A stretch of DNA of 64,000 bases from CBDDHT01 sp965228615 (GTDB lineage Bacteria > Pseudomonadota > Alphaproteobacteria > Rhizobiales > Methyloligellaceae). Positions 51,666 to 60,076 of the stretch are shown here, in pieces. The notes beneath the pieces are model-generated. The model saw only the letters and a list, made by a program, of their open reading frames with translations, was not told the DNA's origin and did not search any database. How positions within the stretch are numbered: the stretch's first letter is position 1; each line of letters starts with the position of its first letter. Position numbers and translations under genes: made by a program. The DNA lies in contig CBDDHT010000004.1 in the NCBI GenBank assembly GCA_965228615.1, positions 3,533,702-3,597,701 on the forward strand, read 5' to 3'.

Positions 51666-52445
51666 ATGAACAACGACGACCCGCGCAAAATCGTCATGGT
51701 GGCAGTGGCACTCTGCCTCGTCTGCTCGATCTTCGTTTCGGCAGCGGCGATCGGCCTGCGGCCACTCCAGGATGCCAACAAACTCCAGGCGAAGCGGCAG
51801 AATATTCTTGAAGTCGCCGGTCTTATGGAAGAAGGCGCCAGCATCGATACGCTTTTCCAAAAGATCGAGCAGCGGGTTGTCGATCTGCGCACAGGCAAGT
51901 TTACCGACGCCGTCGACCCGGCCACCTATGAGCAGCGGGATGCAGCCCGCGACCCAAAGCTCAGCGACCCGGTGCCGCGCGACGAAGACGTTGCCAGCAT
52001 CAAGCGCAAGGCGCACTACGCCACCGTCTATCTGGTCAAGACCGACCAGGGCGCTTTCAGTACGGTGATCATTCCCGTTCACGGCTATGGCCTCTGGTCG
52101 ACGCTTTACGGGTATCTCGCTCTCAAGCCCGATGGCCGGGAAGTCGTCGGCCTGCAATTCTACGATCATGCCGAGACGCCGGGACTTGGCGGCGAGGTCG
52201 ACAATCCGAACTGGCGTGCCAAATGGCCGGGCAAGCTGCTCTACGACAAGGACGGCAATATCAAGATCGAGGTCGTCAAAAGTGCGGCGACCGAAGGCGA
52301 CAACGCGTCCCATCAGATCGATGGACTGGCCGGTGCTACGTTGACATCGCAGGGTGTTAACAATCTCGTGCGTTACTGGGCAGGTGAAAACGGATTTGGT
52401 CCCTTCTTGAAGAATATTGAGCAGGAGCTGGCGAAGAATGGCTGA
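51666..52445 (+). CDS. nqrC: Na+-NQR subunit C
   Basis: A 259-residue subunit with one N-terminal membrane helix (IVMVAVALCLVCSIFVSAAA) and a periplasmic domain carrying the second covalent FMN at GLAGATLTS (Thr225; usually SGAT). I placed the start at the ATG at 51666, which has AAAGGA nine bases upstream; an in-frame GTG at 51660 is possible. A separate ATG at 51619 is out of frame. Its stop overlaps nqrD by eight bases. Confidence 0.94.
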   Translation: MNNDDPRKIVMVAVALCLVCSIFVSAAAIGLRPLQDANKLQAKRQNILEVAGLMEEGASIDTLFQKIEQRVVDLRTGKFTDAVDPATYEQRDAARDPKLSDPVPRDEDVASIKRKAHYATVYLVKTDQGAFSTVIIPVHGYGLWSTLYGYLALKPDGREVVGLQFYDHAETPGLGGEVDNPNWRAKWPGKLLYDKDGNIKIEVVKSAATEGDNASHQIDGLAGATLTSQGVNNLVRYWAGENGFGPFLKNIEQELAKNG

Positions 52446-53097
52446 CGCAAGAAAACTCGTCACCGACCCGTTGCTCGAAAACAATCCGGTCATTCTGCAG
52501 ACGCTGGGCATCTGCTCGGCCCTTGCCGTGACGTCATCTCTCGAAGTCTCGCTCATCATGTGTATAGCGCTGACATCGGTAACCGCATTCTCGAACCTCT
52601 CCATCAGCGCCATCCGGCATCACATTCCGAGCAGCATCCGCATCATCGTGCAGATGGTCATCATCGCCTCCCTGGTCATCGTCGTGGATCAGATCCTAAA
52701 GGCCTATGCCTATGAGATCTCCAAGACGCTCTCTGTCTTCGTCGGCCTGATCATCACCAACTGCATCGTCATGGGCCGGGCTGAAGCCTTCGCCATGCAG
52801 AATCCGCCGGGCCCGTCCTTCCTCGACGGGTTGGGAAACGGCCTCGGCTATAGTGCCATCCTGATCGGCGTCGGCACGATCCGCGAGCTGTTCGGCGCCG
52901 GAACGCTTCTGGGCTTCGAGATCCTCGCCCCGATCAGCACGGGCGGCTGGTACCAGCCCAACGGCCTGCTACTCCTGCCGCCGAGCGCCTTCTTCATCAT
53001 TGGCGGTTTCATCTGGATCCTGCGATCCGTGAAGACGGACCAGCTCGAGAAAGTCAATTTCCGCATCATGCATGCGCAAGTCAGCGAGCACGGCTGA
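52438..53097 (+). CDS. nqrD: Na+-NQR subunit D
   Basis: A 219-residue membrane subunit with six helices. It contributes two Cys (LGICSAL and TNCIVMGR) to the intramembrane iron-sulfur centre shared with NqrE. The start ATG at 52438 lies within the end of nqrC, and its stop overlaps the nqrE ATG by one base (TGATG). Confidence 0.95.
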   Translation: MADARKLVTDPLLENNPVILQTLGICSALAVTSSLEVSLIMCIALTSVTAFSNLSISAIRHHIPSSIRIIVQMVIIASLVIVVDQILKAYAYEISKTLSVFVGLIITNCIVMGRAEAFAMQNPPGPSFLDGLGNGLGYSAILIGVGTIRELFGAGTLLGFEILAPISTGGWYQPNGLLLLPPSAFFIIGGFIWILRSVKTDQLEKVNFRIMHAQVSEHG

Positions 53098-53705
53098 TGG
53101 AGGTTTATCTCAGTCTCTTCGCCCGCGCCGTTTTCGTCGAGAATCTGGCGCTCGCCTTCTTCCTCGGGATGTGCACGTTTCTGGCCGTCTCCAAGAAGAT
53201 CGAGACGGCGCTTGGGCTCGGCATTGCCGTGGTCGTCGTGCAGGTCATCACGGTGCCGGCCAACAACCTCATTCTGACCTACATCCTGAAGCCGGGCGCC
53301 CTGTCCTGGCTTGGCCTTGGCGAGACGGATCTGACGTTTCTCGGCCTGATCAGCTATATCGGCGTGATCGCCGCCATGGTCCAGATTCTGGAGATGACGC
53401 TCGATCGCTTCTTCCCGGCACTGTTCAATGCGCTTGGCATCTTCCTGCCGCTGATTACGGTCAACTGTGCCATCCTCGGCGGCTCGCTCTTCATGGTCGA
53501 GCGCGACTATGATTTCGGCGAGAGCGTGGTCTACGGCATTGGCTCCGGGGTCGGATGGGCGCTCGCGATCGTGGCCCTCGCCGGTCTGCGCGAGAAGATG
53601 AAATACTCGGATGTGCCCGCCGGCCTGCAAGGGCTCGGCATTACGTTCATGACGGCCGGACTCATGTCTCTCGCCTTCATGTCCTTCTCCGGCATTCAAC
53701 TGTGA
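53097..53705 (+). CDS. nqrE: Na+-NQR subunit E
   Basis: A 202-residue six-helix homologue of NqrD. Its two iron-ligand Cys are in LGMCTFLAVS and TVNCAILGG. Together with NqrD it forms the electron path across the membrane between NqrF and NqrC. Confidence 0.95.
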   Translation: MEVYLSLFARAVFVENLALAFFLGMCTFLAVSKKIETALGLGIAVVVVQVITVPANNLILTYILKPGALSWLGLGETDLTFLGLISYIGVIAAMVQILEMTLDRFFPALFNALGIFLPLITVNCAILGGSLFMVERDYDFGESVVYGIGSGVGWALAIVALAGLREKMKYSDVPAGLQGLGITFMTAGLMSLAFMSFSGIQL

Positions 53706-53717
53706 GGCTTCCCACAC

Positions 53718-54944
53718 ATGGTTGATTTCTCCCTCGGCGTCACACTCTTCACGGCCATCATCCTGTCCCTGGTCGCCATCATTCTCTTCGCCCGTTCGCA
53801 GCTCGTCTCCAGCGGCGCGGTCGAAATCGAGATCAATGGCGAACGGACAGTCAAGGCACCGGTCGGCTCCAAACTGCTCGGCGCGCTGGCGGACGCCAAC
53901 CTCTACGTTTCTTCCGCCTGCGGCGGTGGCGGTACCTGCGCCCAATGCCGGGTCCAGATCAGCGAAGGCGGCGGATCGATCCTCCCGACCGAGCTCTCGC
54001 ACATCACCAAGCGAGAAGCGCGCGATGGCGATCGGCTGGCCTGTCAGGTGGCCGTTAAGCAGGACATGAAGATCCAGATTCCGGACGAGGTCTTCGGCGT
54101 CAAGAAGTGGCGCTGCAAGGTCGTCTCGAACGACAATGTCGCCACCTTCATCAAGAACCTGGTTCTCGAGTTGCCCGAAGGCGAAAATGTGGATTTCCGT
54201 GCCGGCGGCTATATCCAGATCGAATGTCCGCCATACGAGGTCGATTTCCACGACTTCGATGTCGCAGAGCGCTTTCGCGAAGACTGGGATCACTTCAAGA
54301 TCTGGGACATCAAGGCCAAGAACGACGAAGAAGTCGTGCGCGCCTATTCCATGGCGAATTATCCGGAAGAGCGGGGCATCATCATGCTCAATGTGCGCAT
54401 CGCGACCCCGCCGCCGCATGCGGATCCGAACAAGGTTCCCCCGGGCAAGATGTCCAGCTACATCTTCAATCTCAAGCCCGGTGACGAGGTGACGATTTCC
54501 GGTCCCTTCGGTGAGTTTTTTGCACGGGACACGGAAAAGGAAATGGTCTTTGTCGGCGGTGGTGCCGGCATGGCGCCGATGCGCAGTCACATCTTCGATC
54601 AACTGAAGCGCCTGCATTCGAAGCGCAAGATCAGCTTCTGGTATGGGGCACGTTCCAAGCGCGAGATGTTCTTTGTCGAGGACTTCGACGGTCTGGCCGC
54701 AGAGAATGACAATTTCGACTGGCATGTGGCCCTGTCGGACCCGCAGCCCGGCGATGATTGGGAAGGCTATACCGGCTTCATCCACAATGTGCTGTATGAC
54801 AATTACCTCAAAAACCATCCCGCTCCCGAGGATTGCGAATACTATATGTGCGGACCGCCCATGATGAACCGCGCGGTTATCGACATGCTCCTCGATCTCG
54901 GCGTCGAGCGCGAAGACATCATGCTCGATGACTTCGGCGGCTGA
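53718..54944 (+). CDS. nqrF: Na+-NQR subunit F, NADH-oxidising
   Basis: A 408-residue subunit. One N-terminal membrane helix (4-24), a 2Fe-2S domain with Cys68, Cys74, Cys77 and Cys109, an FAD domain with RAYSMANYP, and an NADH domain ending YYMCGPPMM...DDFGG. It takes hydride from NADH and sends electrons to the D/E centre. All cofactor residues are present. Confidence 0.96.
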   Translation: MVDFSLGVTLFTAIILSLVAIILFARSQLVSSGAVEIEINGERTVKAPVGSKLLGALADANLYVSSACGGGGTCAQCRVQISEGGGSILPTELSHITKREARDGDRLACQVAVKQDMKIQIPDEVFGVKKWRCKVVSNDNVATFIKNLVLELPEGENVDFRAGGYIQIECPPYEVDFHDFDVAERFREDWDHFKIWDIKAKNDEEVVRAYSMANYPEERGIIMLNVRIATPPPHADPNKVPPGKMSSYIFNLKPGDEVTISGPFGEFFARDTEKEMVFVGGGAGMAPMRSHIFDQLKRLHSKRKISFWYGARSKREMFFVEDFDGLAAENDNFDWHVALSDPQPGDDWEGYTGFIHNVLYDNYLKNHPAPEDCEYYMCGPPMMNRAVIDMLLDLGVEREDIMLDDFGG

Positions 54945-54953
54945 GGTGCGTCC

Positions 54954-55160
54954 ATGATCCAAACCGTTGTCATCGCGTTCGTCGTGTTCCTGTTGGTCGT
55001 TGTCGGCATGGCGGTCGGGGTCATCGTTTCCAACCGGCGTATTGCCGGCAGTTGCGGCGGTCTTGGCGCCATCGAAGGCCTCGATAGTTGTGCCGTCTGC
55101 GGCAAGGATCTTACCGATACCAGACGGTCGGGCGAATTGCTCGATTGCGACCGGGTTTGA
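54954..55160 (+). CDS. nqrM: Na+-NQR maturation protein NqrM
   Basis: A 68-residue protein: one N-terminal helix (about 4-25) and four Cys (34, 46, 49 and 65) in GSCGGL, SCAVCGKD and LDCDR. NqrM is thought to deliver iron to the NqrD/E centre. Gene placed 9 bases after nqrF, as in Vibrio. Completes a self-sufficient cluster together with apbE. Confidence 0.93.
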   Translation: MIQTVVIAFVVFLLVVVGMAVGVIVSNRRIAGSCGGLGAIEGLDSCAVCGKDLTDTRRSGELLDCDRV

Positions 55161-55221
55161 CGACACAAGAATCCTCAATTCAGAAATGAAGACGGAGGGG
55201 GGTGTGAGGACTGAGTCCTTT

Positions 55222-55323
55222 CCCCCCTCATCCTAACCTTCTCCAGCGAGGGGAGAAGGGACGGGGCGGCGCGGTCAGTGCGAAAAGCCCTCTCCCCTGG
55301 CGGGAGAGGGTTGGGTGAGGGGG
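55222..55323. repeat. Palindromic intergenic repeat, copy 1
   Basis: Mosaic of two near-palindromes, CCCTC...GGGAGAAGGG and CCCTCTCCCC...GGGAGAGGGTTGGGTGAGGGG. It lies just after nqrM. Full-length copies of the same layout occur near 56374, 56611, 60915 and 62584. Confidence 0.8.
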
Positions 55324-55367
55324 AGCAGTGGTTCCACATCCACAGACGCCAATCCCGGCACGCGTGC

Positions 55368-55544
55368 CTAAAGCTGAACTTCGAAAAACGCGACAACCAG
55401 GAAGCAGGCGAAACACAGGGTGCCAAAGAGGATCCGCCGCGGACGGCCCCTATCCGTCTCATCGCGCCAGGCATCCATGAACTTCCGCCCGGCAATGACG
55501 AAGACGGCAAGTACGACGATGTAGATGCCGCGGCCGAATTCCAT
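55368..55544 (-). CDS. Small 58-residue membrane protein
   Basis: ATG at 55544 preceded by GAGAGAC, stop TAG at 55368-55370. The product starts MEFGRGIYIVVLAVFVIAGR and has a second hydrophobic stretch (ILFGTLCFACFLVVAFF), so two membrane helices joined by a charged loop. It has the look of small membrane proteins that follow respiratory genes, but I do not recognise a family. On the opposite strand to nqr, between repeat copy 1 and the HGGxSTG gene. Confidence 0.6.
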   Translation of the reverse strand: MEFGRGIYIVVLAVFVIAGRKFMDAWRDETDRGRPRRILFGTLCFACFLVVAFFEVQL

Positions 55545-55596
55545 GTCTCTCGTGTCCTGTTCCGTTTTGCGCAGTTGCGGTCAGCGCTCATCGCTA

Positions 55597-55848
55597 TCAT
55601 AGCCCATCGAGCAAAGCGCGTACCCGCCTCAGCAACCCACCGGTCTCGGCACGGAAAGCTTTTGATTCCACCGAATAGAGACCATGGGTCAGGGCATTGG
55701 AGTTCCCCAGCGGGGCGCCGGTAGCCTTGCCGCCATGCATACGGCAGCGCCCGTTAGGCATCGCCGGCGACCGGCAGGGCGCCCCGCCGCGCGTTCTTGC
55801 CCCGCACTTTTCGCATCCGTGCATCGCCAAGGCGTTTTGCCTTTGCAT
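55597..55848 (-). CDS. HGGxSTG-domain small protein
   Basis: An 83-residue protein with a Cys pair near the start (GCEKCGARTRGGAPCRSPAM), then the RCRMHGGKATGAPLGNSNAL signature and a THGLYS motif. The CxxC-plus-HGG form suggests a small zinc-binding, nucleic-acid-associated protein. Related proteins are widespread in Rhizobiales phage- and plasmid-like regions. GGAGGAAC precedes the ATG at 55848. Its 5' end overlaps the upstream gene by 95 bases in another frame. Confidence 0.7.
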   Translation of the reverse strand: MQRQNALAMHGCEKCGARTRGGAPCRSPAMPNGRCRMHGGKATGAPLGNSNALTHGLYSVESKAFRAETGGLLRRVRALLDGL

Positions 55849-56233
55849 GGGGTTGTTCCTCCAGTTTCGCGTTTGCCCCCACTTCGGCGTCCAGATGAAC
55901 ATGCTCGACGGTGACTTTCTGGTCGGCCCGTCCGCGATGCTTGTTCAGCGCATGGGTCAGATCGGTGAAGGTGCGGCCGAGCCGTGCACTGAGGTTCAGA
56001 TGCGCCATGCGGCTTGCCAGATGCTGGTCGGTGACGGCCGCGCGCTCGTAGCACGTCATCGCCGCGCCATGGCAGGCGATCATTTGTGCAGCGAGCATGC
56101 TTTCCAGCGCATCGCCCGGCGGGCTGCCAAGAAGACTCTCGATTGGCTTTGCAGGGTCAGCTTGATCGGTAGCGCATAGCGACTGCTGCACCGGCGGCAG
56201 AGCGCGGCCGTTGCGAGTGATTGGTTTTGTCAT
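55754..56233 (-). CDS. Conserved hypothetical protein paired with the HGGxSTG protein
   Basis: About 159 residues from the ATG at 56233 (open frame to 56281). It starts MTKPITRNGRALPPVQQSL and has a helical middle (LAAQMIACHGAAMTCYERA, HLNLSARLGRTFTDLTHAL) followed by QKVTVEHVHLDAEVGANAK. That later segment is reminiscent of small proteins encoded just before HGGxSTG genes in other alphaproteobacteria. The last 95 bases overlap the next gene in a different frame. Function unknown; phage small-terminase-like origin is possible but not shown. Confidence 0.6.
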   Translation of the reverse strand: MTKPITRNGRALPPVQQSLCATDQADPAKPIESLLGSPPGDALESMLAAQMIACHGAAMTCYERAAVTDQHLASRMAHLNLSARLGRTFTDLTHALNKHRGRADQKVTVEHVHLDAEVGANAKLEEQPHAKAKRLGDARMRKVRGKNARRGALPVAGDA

Positions 56234-56373
56234 GTCCGGTTGTACTTGGTGGCGTGCCGGCTCCCGGCAACGCTGTTTCACATGCCCGGAGTCTCAGTGA
56301 GTCACGGCTAAGCGTCAATAGGGTTGAGGTTTTGGGGTCGCCACCGAGAGTCTGTGCACGACAGAACCATCGC

Positions 56374-56476
56374 TCTCCTCAACCTGGCCTTCTCCCCGGG
56401 GAGAAGGGACGATGTTGCGAACGTTCAGCGGTTTCAAGCCCTCTCCCCTGGCGGGAGAGGGTTGGGTGAGGGGGGA
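56374..56476. repeat. Palindromic intergenic repeat, copy 2
   Basis: Same layout as copy 1: CTTCTCCCCGGGGAGAAGGG followed by CCCTCTCCCCTGGCGGGAGA and TTGGGTGAGGGG. Confidence 0.8.
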
Positions 56477-56524
56477 GCTTCAGTTCGGATTTTTCTAACG
56501 GGTCACCGTGCCTGTCGATGGCCT

Positions 56525-56562
56525 TCCCCCTCACCCTAACCCTCTCCCACCAGGGGAGAGGG
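56525..56562. repeat. Palindromic intergenic repeat, half copy
   Basis: Half-unit CCCCCTCACCCTAACCCTCT then CCCACCAGGGGAGAGGGG, in the opposite orientation to the second half of copy 2. Confidence 0.75.
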
Positions 56563-56610
56563 GATTCGCACTGAGTGTGAAGGGCGGACATTTGTTACTT
56601 GACCATCGCA

Positions 56611-56706
56611 CCCCTCATCCTGGCCTTTTCCCTAGGGAGAAAAGACTGTGTAGCAAAGGCAGGTGTCTTTAGGCCCTCTCCCTGGGGAGAGGGTTGGGTG
56701 AGGGGA
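56611..56706. repeat. Palindromic intergenic repeat, copy 3
   Basis: CCCCTCATCCTGGCCTTTTC with CCTAGGGAGAAAAG, then CCCTCTCCCTGGGGAGAGGG and TTGGGTGAGGGG; same mosaic with compensating changes in both arms. Confidence 0.8.
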
Positions 56707-56729
56707 AAGTTTCGAAGCGAAGACCGCCT

Positions 56730-57956
56730 CTAGGCTTGCTCGGCCTCCGCAGCAGCTGCCGCCGCCGCGCGCATGGCCGCGAAGGCGGCGTCCTTGCGCC
56801 GGTCCCGGCCGCTGCGGCGCTCGCCCTGGCGGGCGCGCTCTTCGGGCGTCCTGGTATCGATACCGCTGCGCCGATCGACAGCCGCCCGCCCGGCGAAGTT
56901 GCGCATCTTCCAATAGCGCATGGCGCGCTGGGCGTTGGCTTCCGACAGGCGCCGGTAGACGCGAATGAGCGGCATGATCTGGCGTACATCGGATGGAATG
57001 CTTGTCATCGGGCTAAGCGCCATATCCTTGAAGGCACCGGCGCTGATCCCGCAGGCCCGGCAGGCAATGGCAAGGGCCTGGCCGGAATTCTCCGAGACGA
57101 GCTTGCTGACGACCTGCTGGTCGATGCCAAGCAAGTGGCCGAGGGTAAGAAGAAACTCCATCGGCTTTTCTTCGAAGACGAAGCGGAGCAGCATCTGTTC
57201 GTTCAGCGCACCGCGCCGGACCAGATCCGTGATATAGCGTTCGGCCCGCGTCTCGTCGCTTTCTTTCACCTCCTGCTTCATTTTCGTGACGATATCGTCG
57301 AGGCAGGCCCGGTCGGTGTCGCTGATCTGTGCAAAGAGCGATTGCTTGAGCCCGTCGGAAACATAGTCCAGCAGGCCGACGAGAACATCGCGCGGAACAT
57401 CTTCGCGCTCGATCAGCGCGGACTGCAATGCCTCGGATGTTACCGCGCGGGTTGCCACATCGCGCATGGTCGAGGCGGCGATATCAGCATCTTCGTTTCG
57501 CAGAAGGCTGTCGACGACCGGGTCCTTGCCGTGCCGGACGAGGACGGCCGAGAGGCGCTGGCCGACATCGGAGCGTTTGGTGACGGCGAGAAGATGTTCT
57601 TGGCTGCTGTTCTGCGACAGGTTGATCAGATCGTCCTGGGACAGCGCCGGACTTTGCTCGAGAACAGGGCGCGCGACAGAGATGTCATCGGCCGCGAGCC
57701 GGTGCACGAGATTGAGTGGAATATGCTCCTCATCCGCGATGCGAAGGGCCAGCGATTCGCGCATCTGCGTTTCGAGATCATAGGCAATCGTCTCCAGGAT
57801 CTCGCCGAAATACCGGTTCTGCTGCTCGGTATAAGCGCCGGGGCTGGCGAGAAACACGTCTGTAACCCGGCGCAGCAAATCACGCCGGCTCTCGTCGCTC
57901 TTATATTCGTGCGCGAGGTAGGCAAGTTCCTTGAGAACCTGGAGCGGGTCTGACAT
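56730..57956 (-). CDS. DUF2336 family protein
   Basis: A 408-residue alpha-helical protein starting MSDPLQVLKELAYLAHEYKS. It is a HEAT-like array of short helical repeats (for example ESLALRIADEEHIPLNLVHRLA, SLLRNEDADIAASTMRDVAT) and carries a basic C-terminal region (RRSGIDTRTPEERARQ, ERRSGRDRRKDAAFAAMRAA) with a PilZ-adjacent-like RRxxxDRR pattern. DUF2336 is common in alphaproteobacteria and its role is unknown. ATG at 57956; the frame extends to 58013. Confidence 0.8.
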   Translation of the reverse strand: MSDPLQVLKELAYLAHEYKSDESRRDLLRRVTDVFLASPGAYTEQQNRYFGEILETIAYDLETQMRESLALRIADEEHIPLNLVHRLAADDISVARPVLEQSPALSQDDLINLSQNSSQEHLLAVTKRSDVGQRLSAVLVRHGKDPVVDSLLRNEDADIAASTMRDVATRAVTSEALQSALIEREDVPRDVLVGLLDYVSDGLKQSLFAQISDTDRACLDDIVTKMKQEVKESDETRAERYITDLVRRGALNEQMLLRFVFEEKPMEFLLTLGHLLGIDQQVVSKLVSENSGQALAIACRACGISAGAFKDMALSPMTSIPSDVRQIMPLIRVYRRLSEANAQRAMRYWKMRNFAGRAAVDRRSGIDTRTPEERARQGERRSGRDRRKDAAFAAMRAAAAAAAEAEQA

Positions 57957-58345
57957 GTGACGGGCCCGTTTATCGGAACAGGCACTGATCCCTTTAGCTG
58001 TTTGGCGGTGCATGCCTGCCGGGTGTGCAGGACTGCCGACGGGTCATGATACGCGCAAGGGCTTTACGAAGCGGTAAACAGGTTATTTGGGAGGAAGTAT
58101 GAGTTTTCCGGCCAAATAATATGGTATTCAAGCTGTTTTCTGTCTCGATTAAGTAGGGCGCAAATGTATCGATTTCTTTCCTGATGTAGCTTTCAGTATC
58201 GGTGTTTCACGCGACGAACTTGATTGCTTAACTAAGTCAAGCAATGACAATCTCGGAAAAATCGTCGATCGTGTGGCCTGCGAATAAAGATGCGAAGAGA
58301 CGAATTGAGGCATGGAAAAATCCTCGCGAGCAGTTAGAAGACGGG
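57957..58345. other. Intergenic region upstream of the PIF1-like helicase
   Basis: About 390 bases, AT-richer toward the right, containing a hairpin ATTGCTT/AAGCAAT near 58222-58244 and no gene I can support. The helicase frame opens at 58244, but the 34 codons before 58346 have unlike codon use and no family similarity. Confidence 0.5.
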
Positions 58346-59740
58346 ATGCCCACTAAGCCCGACTCACCTTCCACCGCATCAAAACGCCTCGGCGAATTCA
58401 CCGCGTCGATCCTGGCCGGTACGCCGCCTCAGGCATCGCAGACAGAGACCTTCCCGTCCGACTACGCCACATCCCCAGGCGTTGCCGAAGTCCTGGCTGC
58501 CGTCGACAGTGACGCGCCCGCCATCTTCGTCCTCGGCCGCGCGGGCACCGGCAAGACCACCCTCGTCCACTACCTCCGCCAGCTCCACGCCACGAAGCGT
58601 CAGGTCGTCCTCGCGCCGACGGGTGTCGCGGCGCTCAATGCCGGCGGGCAGACGATCCACTCTTTCTTCCGCCTGCCGTCCCGGCTGCTGACGCCGGCAG
58701 ACCTGGAAGGACACCGGGCACGGCGGTTGTGGCGGGAGATCGATCGGATCATCATCGACGAGGTCTCGATGGTGCGGGTCGATATCATCGACGCGATTGA
58801 TGTCGTGCTGCGCAAGGCGCGCGGCAACCCGATGCCGTTCGGCGGCGTGCAGATGGTGTTCGTCGGAGACTTTTTGCAGCTGCCGCCCGTGACGCCGCGG
58901 GGCGAGGCCGAGATGCTCGGGCGCATGGGCTATGGCTCGCCCTATGCGTTCAGTGCCCAGGCGTTCAAGGAGCTCGACACGCTGTTCCTGCGGCTCGAGA
59001 CGATCTACCGGCAGTCGGACCCCGAATTCATCGACATGCTTGGGGCGCTGCGGGACAGCGAAGATCCCGAACATGCCGAACAGGCCCTCGCCGATATCAA
59101 CGCGCGTTGCCTTGGTGATCATCGGGACGCGGTGCCGATGCTGCTCTGCGGCACCAATGCGCGGGCGCATCATTACAACGAGTTGGGGCTGAAGGGACTG
59201 ACCACGCCCGAGACGACCTATATCGGCACGGTGAAGGACAAGTTCGATCACAAGCGTGACCGATTGCCGGTGCCTGAGACGCTGGTGCTGAAAGCCGGCG
59301 CGCGCGTCATGGCGGTGAAGAACGATGGGGAAGGGCGCTGGGTGAACGGGTCCATGGGAACCGTGACGCGGCTTGAGCCGGACACCGTGTGGGTCGCGCT
59401 GGACCGGGATGGGTCGGAAGTCGAGATCGGCCGCGCCGCTTGGGAGAATATTCGCTACGAGTGGAACGAGACGGACGCGAAGGTGATGTCCAATGTTGTG
59501 GGGTCGTACAAGCAGATCCCGCTGATCCTAGCCTGGGCCGCGACGATCCATAAGGCGCAAGGGCTGTCGCTGGACGATGTGCGTGTGGATCTCGGCGGCG
59601 GGGCATTTGCCTCGGGACAGGCCTATGTGGCGATCTCTCGCGCGCGTTCTCTTGAGGGGTTGTCGCTGTCGCGGCCGCTTCGGGCGCGGGACGTGTTTGT
59701 AGACCCGATCCTGTCGGAGTTTGAACGTTGGGTGGGGTGA
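58346..59740 (+). CDS. PIF1/RecD-like DNA helicase
   Basis: About 464 residues from the ATG at 58346. Superfamily 1B helicase motifs in order: VLGRAGTGKTTLVHYLR (Walker A), APTGVAALNAGGQTIHSFF (motif Ia), RIIIDEVSMVRVDIIDAID (Walker B), VGDFLQLPPV (motif III), LRLETIYRQSD (motif IV), and AATIHKAQGLSLD with AYVAISRARSLEGL (motifs V and VI). It unwinds DNA 5' to 3', probably in replication-fork or recombination support. The stop codon is part of an 18-bp perfect palindrome. Confidence 0.9.
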   Translation: MPTKPDSPSTASKRLGEFTASILAGTPPQASQTETFPSDYATSPGVAEVLAAVDSDAPAIFVLGRAGTGKTTLVHYLRQLHATKRQVVLAPTGVAALNAGGQTIHSFFRLPSRLLTPADLEGHRARRLWREIDRIIIDEVSMVRVDIIDAIDVVLRKARGNPMPFGGVQMVFVGDFLQLPPVTPRGEAEMLGRMGYGSPYAFSAQAFKELDTLFLRLETIYRQSDPEFIDMLGALRDSEDPEHAEQALADINARCLGDHRDAVPMLLCGTNARAHHYNELGLKGLTTPETTYIGTVKDKFDHKRDRLPVPETLVLKAGARVMAVKNDGEGRWVNGSMGTVTRLEPDTVWVALDRDGSEVEIGRAAWENIRYEWNETDAKVMSNVVGSYKQIPLILAWAATIHKAQGLSLDDVRVDLGGGAFASGQAYVAISRARSLEGLSLSRPLRARDVFVDPILSEFERWVG

Positions 59741-59779
59741 TTGTTAAATTGATTACCGAATGTAATCAATTTAACAATC
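59739..59779. repeat. Perfect 18-bp inverted repeat at the helicase stop codon
   Basis: Left arm GATTGTTAAATTGATTAC (59739-59756) and right arm GTAATCAATTTAACAATC (59762-59779) match perfectly around a CGAAT loop. AT-rich, in contrast to its surroundings. It has no T-run after it; it could be a terminator-like hairpin or a protein-binding palindrome. Confidence 0.85.
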
Positions 59780-59816
59780 TGTATTTGAAGGTTTTTATAG
59801 AAACTTGCACCACACT

Positions 59817-59941
59817 TCGTCATGCCCGGGCTTGACCCGGGTATCCATGCATTCTCCCGTGTGGTGCGACAGAGTTTCGCGCGATTGCGTTCGCCGTACG
59901 CACGTTCGCATGGATTGCCGGATCAAGTCCGGCATTGACGA
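59817..59941. repeat. Rhizobiales-type intergenic palindromic element
   Basis: Imperfect inverted repeat of about 34 bases: left TCGTCATGCCCGGGCTTGAC then CCGGGTATCCATGC, right GCATGGATTGCCGGATCAAG then TCCGGCATTGACGA. This GGCTTGACCCGGG...GGATCAAGTCCGGC form is a known repeat type in Rhizobiales genomes. Confidence 0.8.
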
Positions 59942-60076
59942 TGGGTGGGTCTGCGTGTGGTTCAACGCCCTTCCCGAATCGTCCCATTTTCTCACCTCAA
60001 ATTAGCAAACCGCTAACATCTCCGGGTTAGAGTACGAATCGGCAACTTTGCCGCGTTCTTGTTTGGTTCTTGAGTG

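Larger units (their letters stand above)
56234..56729. other. Intergenic interval made mostly of repeats
   Basis: A 496-base interval holding three to four copies of the CCCTCTCCCC-type palindromic repeat (listed separately) and no credible gene. Confidence 0.7.

Noticed and set aside
48384..52613. 1409-codon open frame on the minus strand opposite the CBS and nqrABC genes
   Set aside because: It is the antisense shadow of GC-rich codon use in nqr; its product is low-complexity (Arg, Asp, His, Gly), crosses several genes and has no family motif.
52848..55178. 776-codon open frame on the minus strand opposite nqrDEF
   Set aside because: Same shadow effect; the real genes on the plus strand have every cofactor residue.
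55222..56706. CRISPR-like regular repeats
   Set aside because: The units are palindromic and irregularly spaced, with no constant spacers and no cas genes; they fit REP-type elements.
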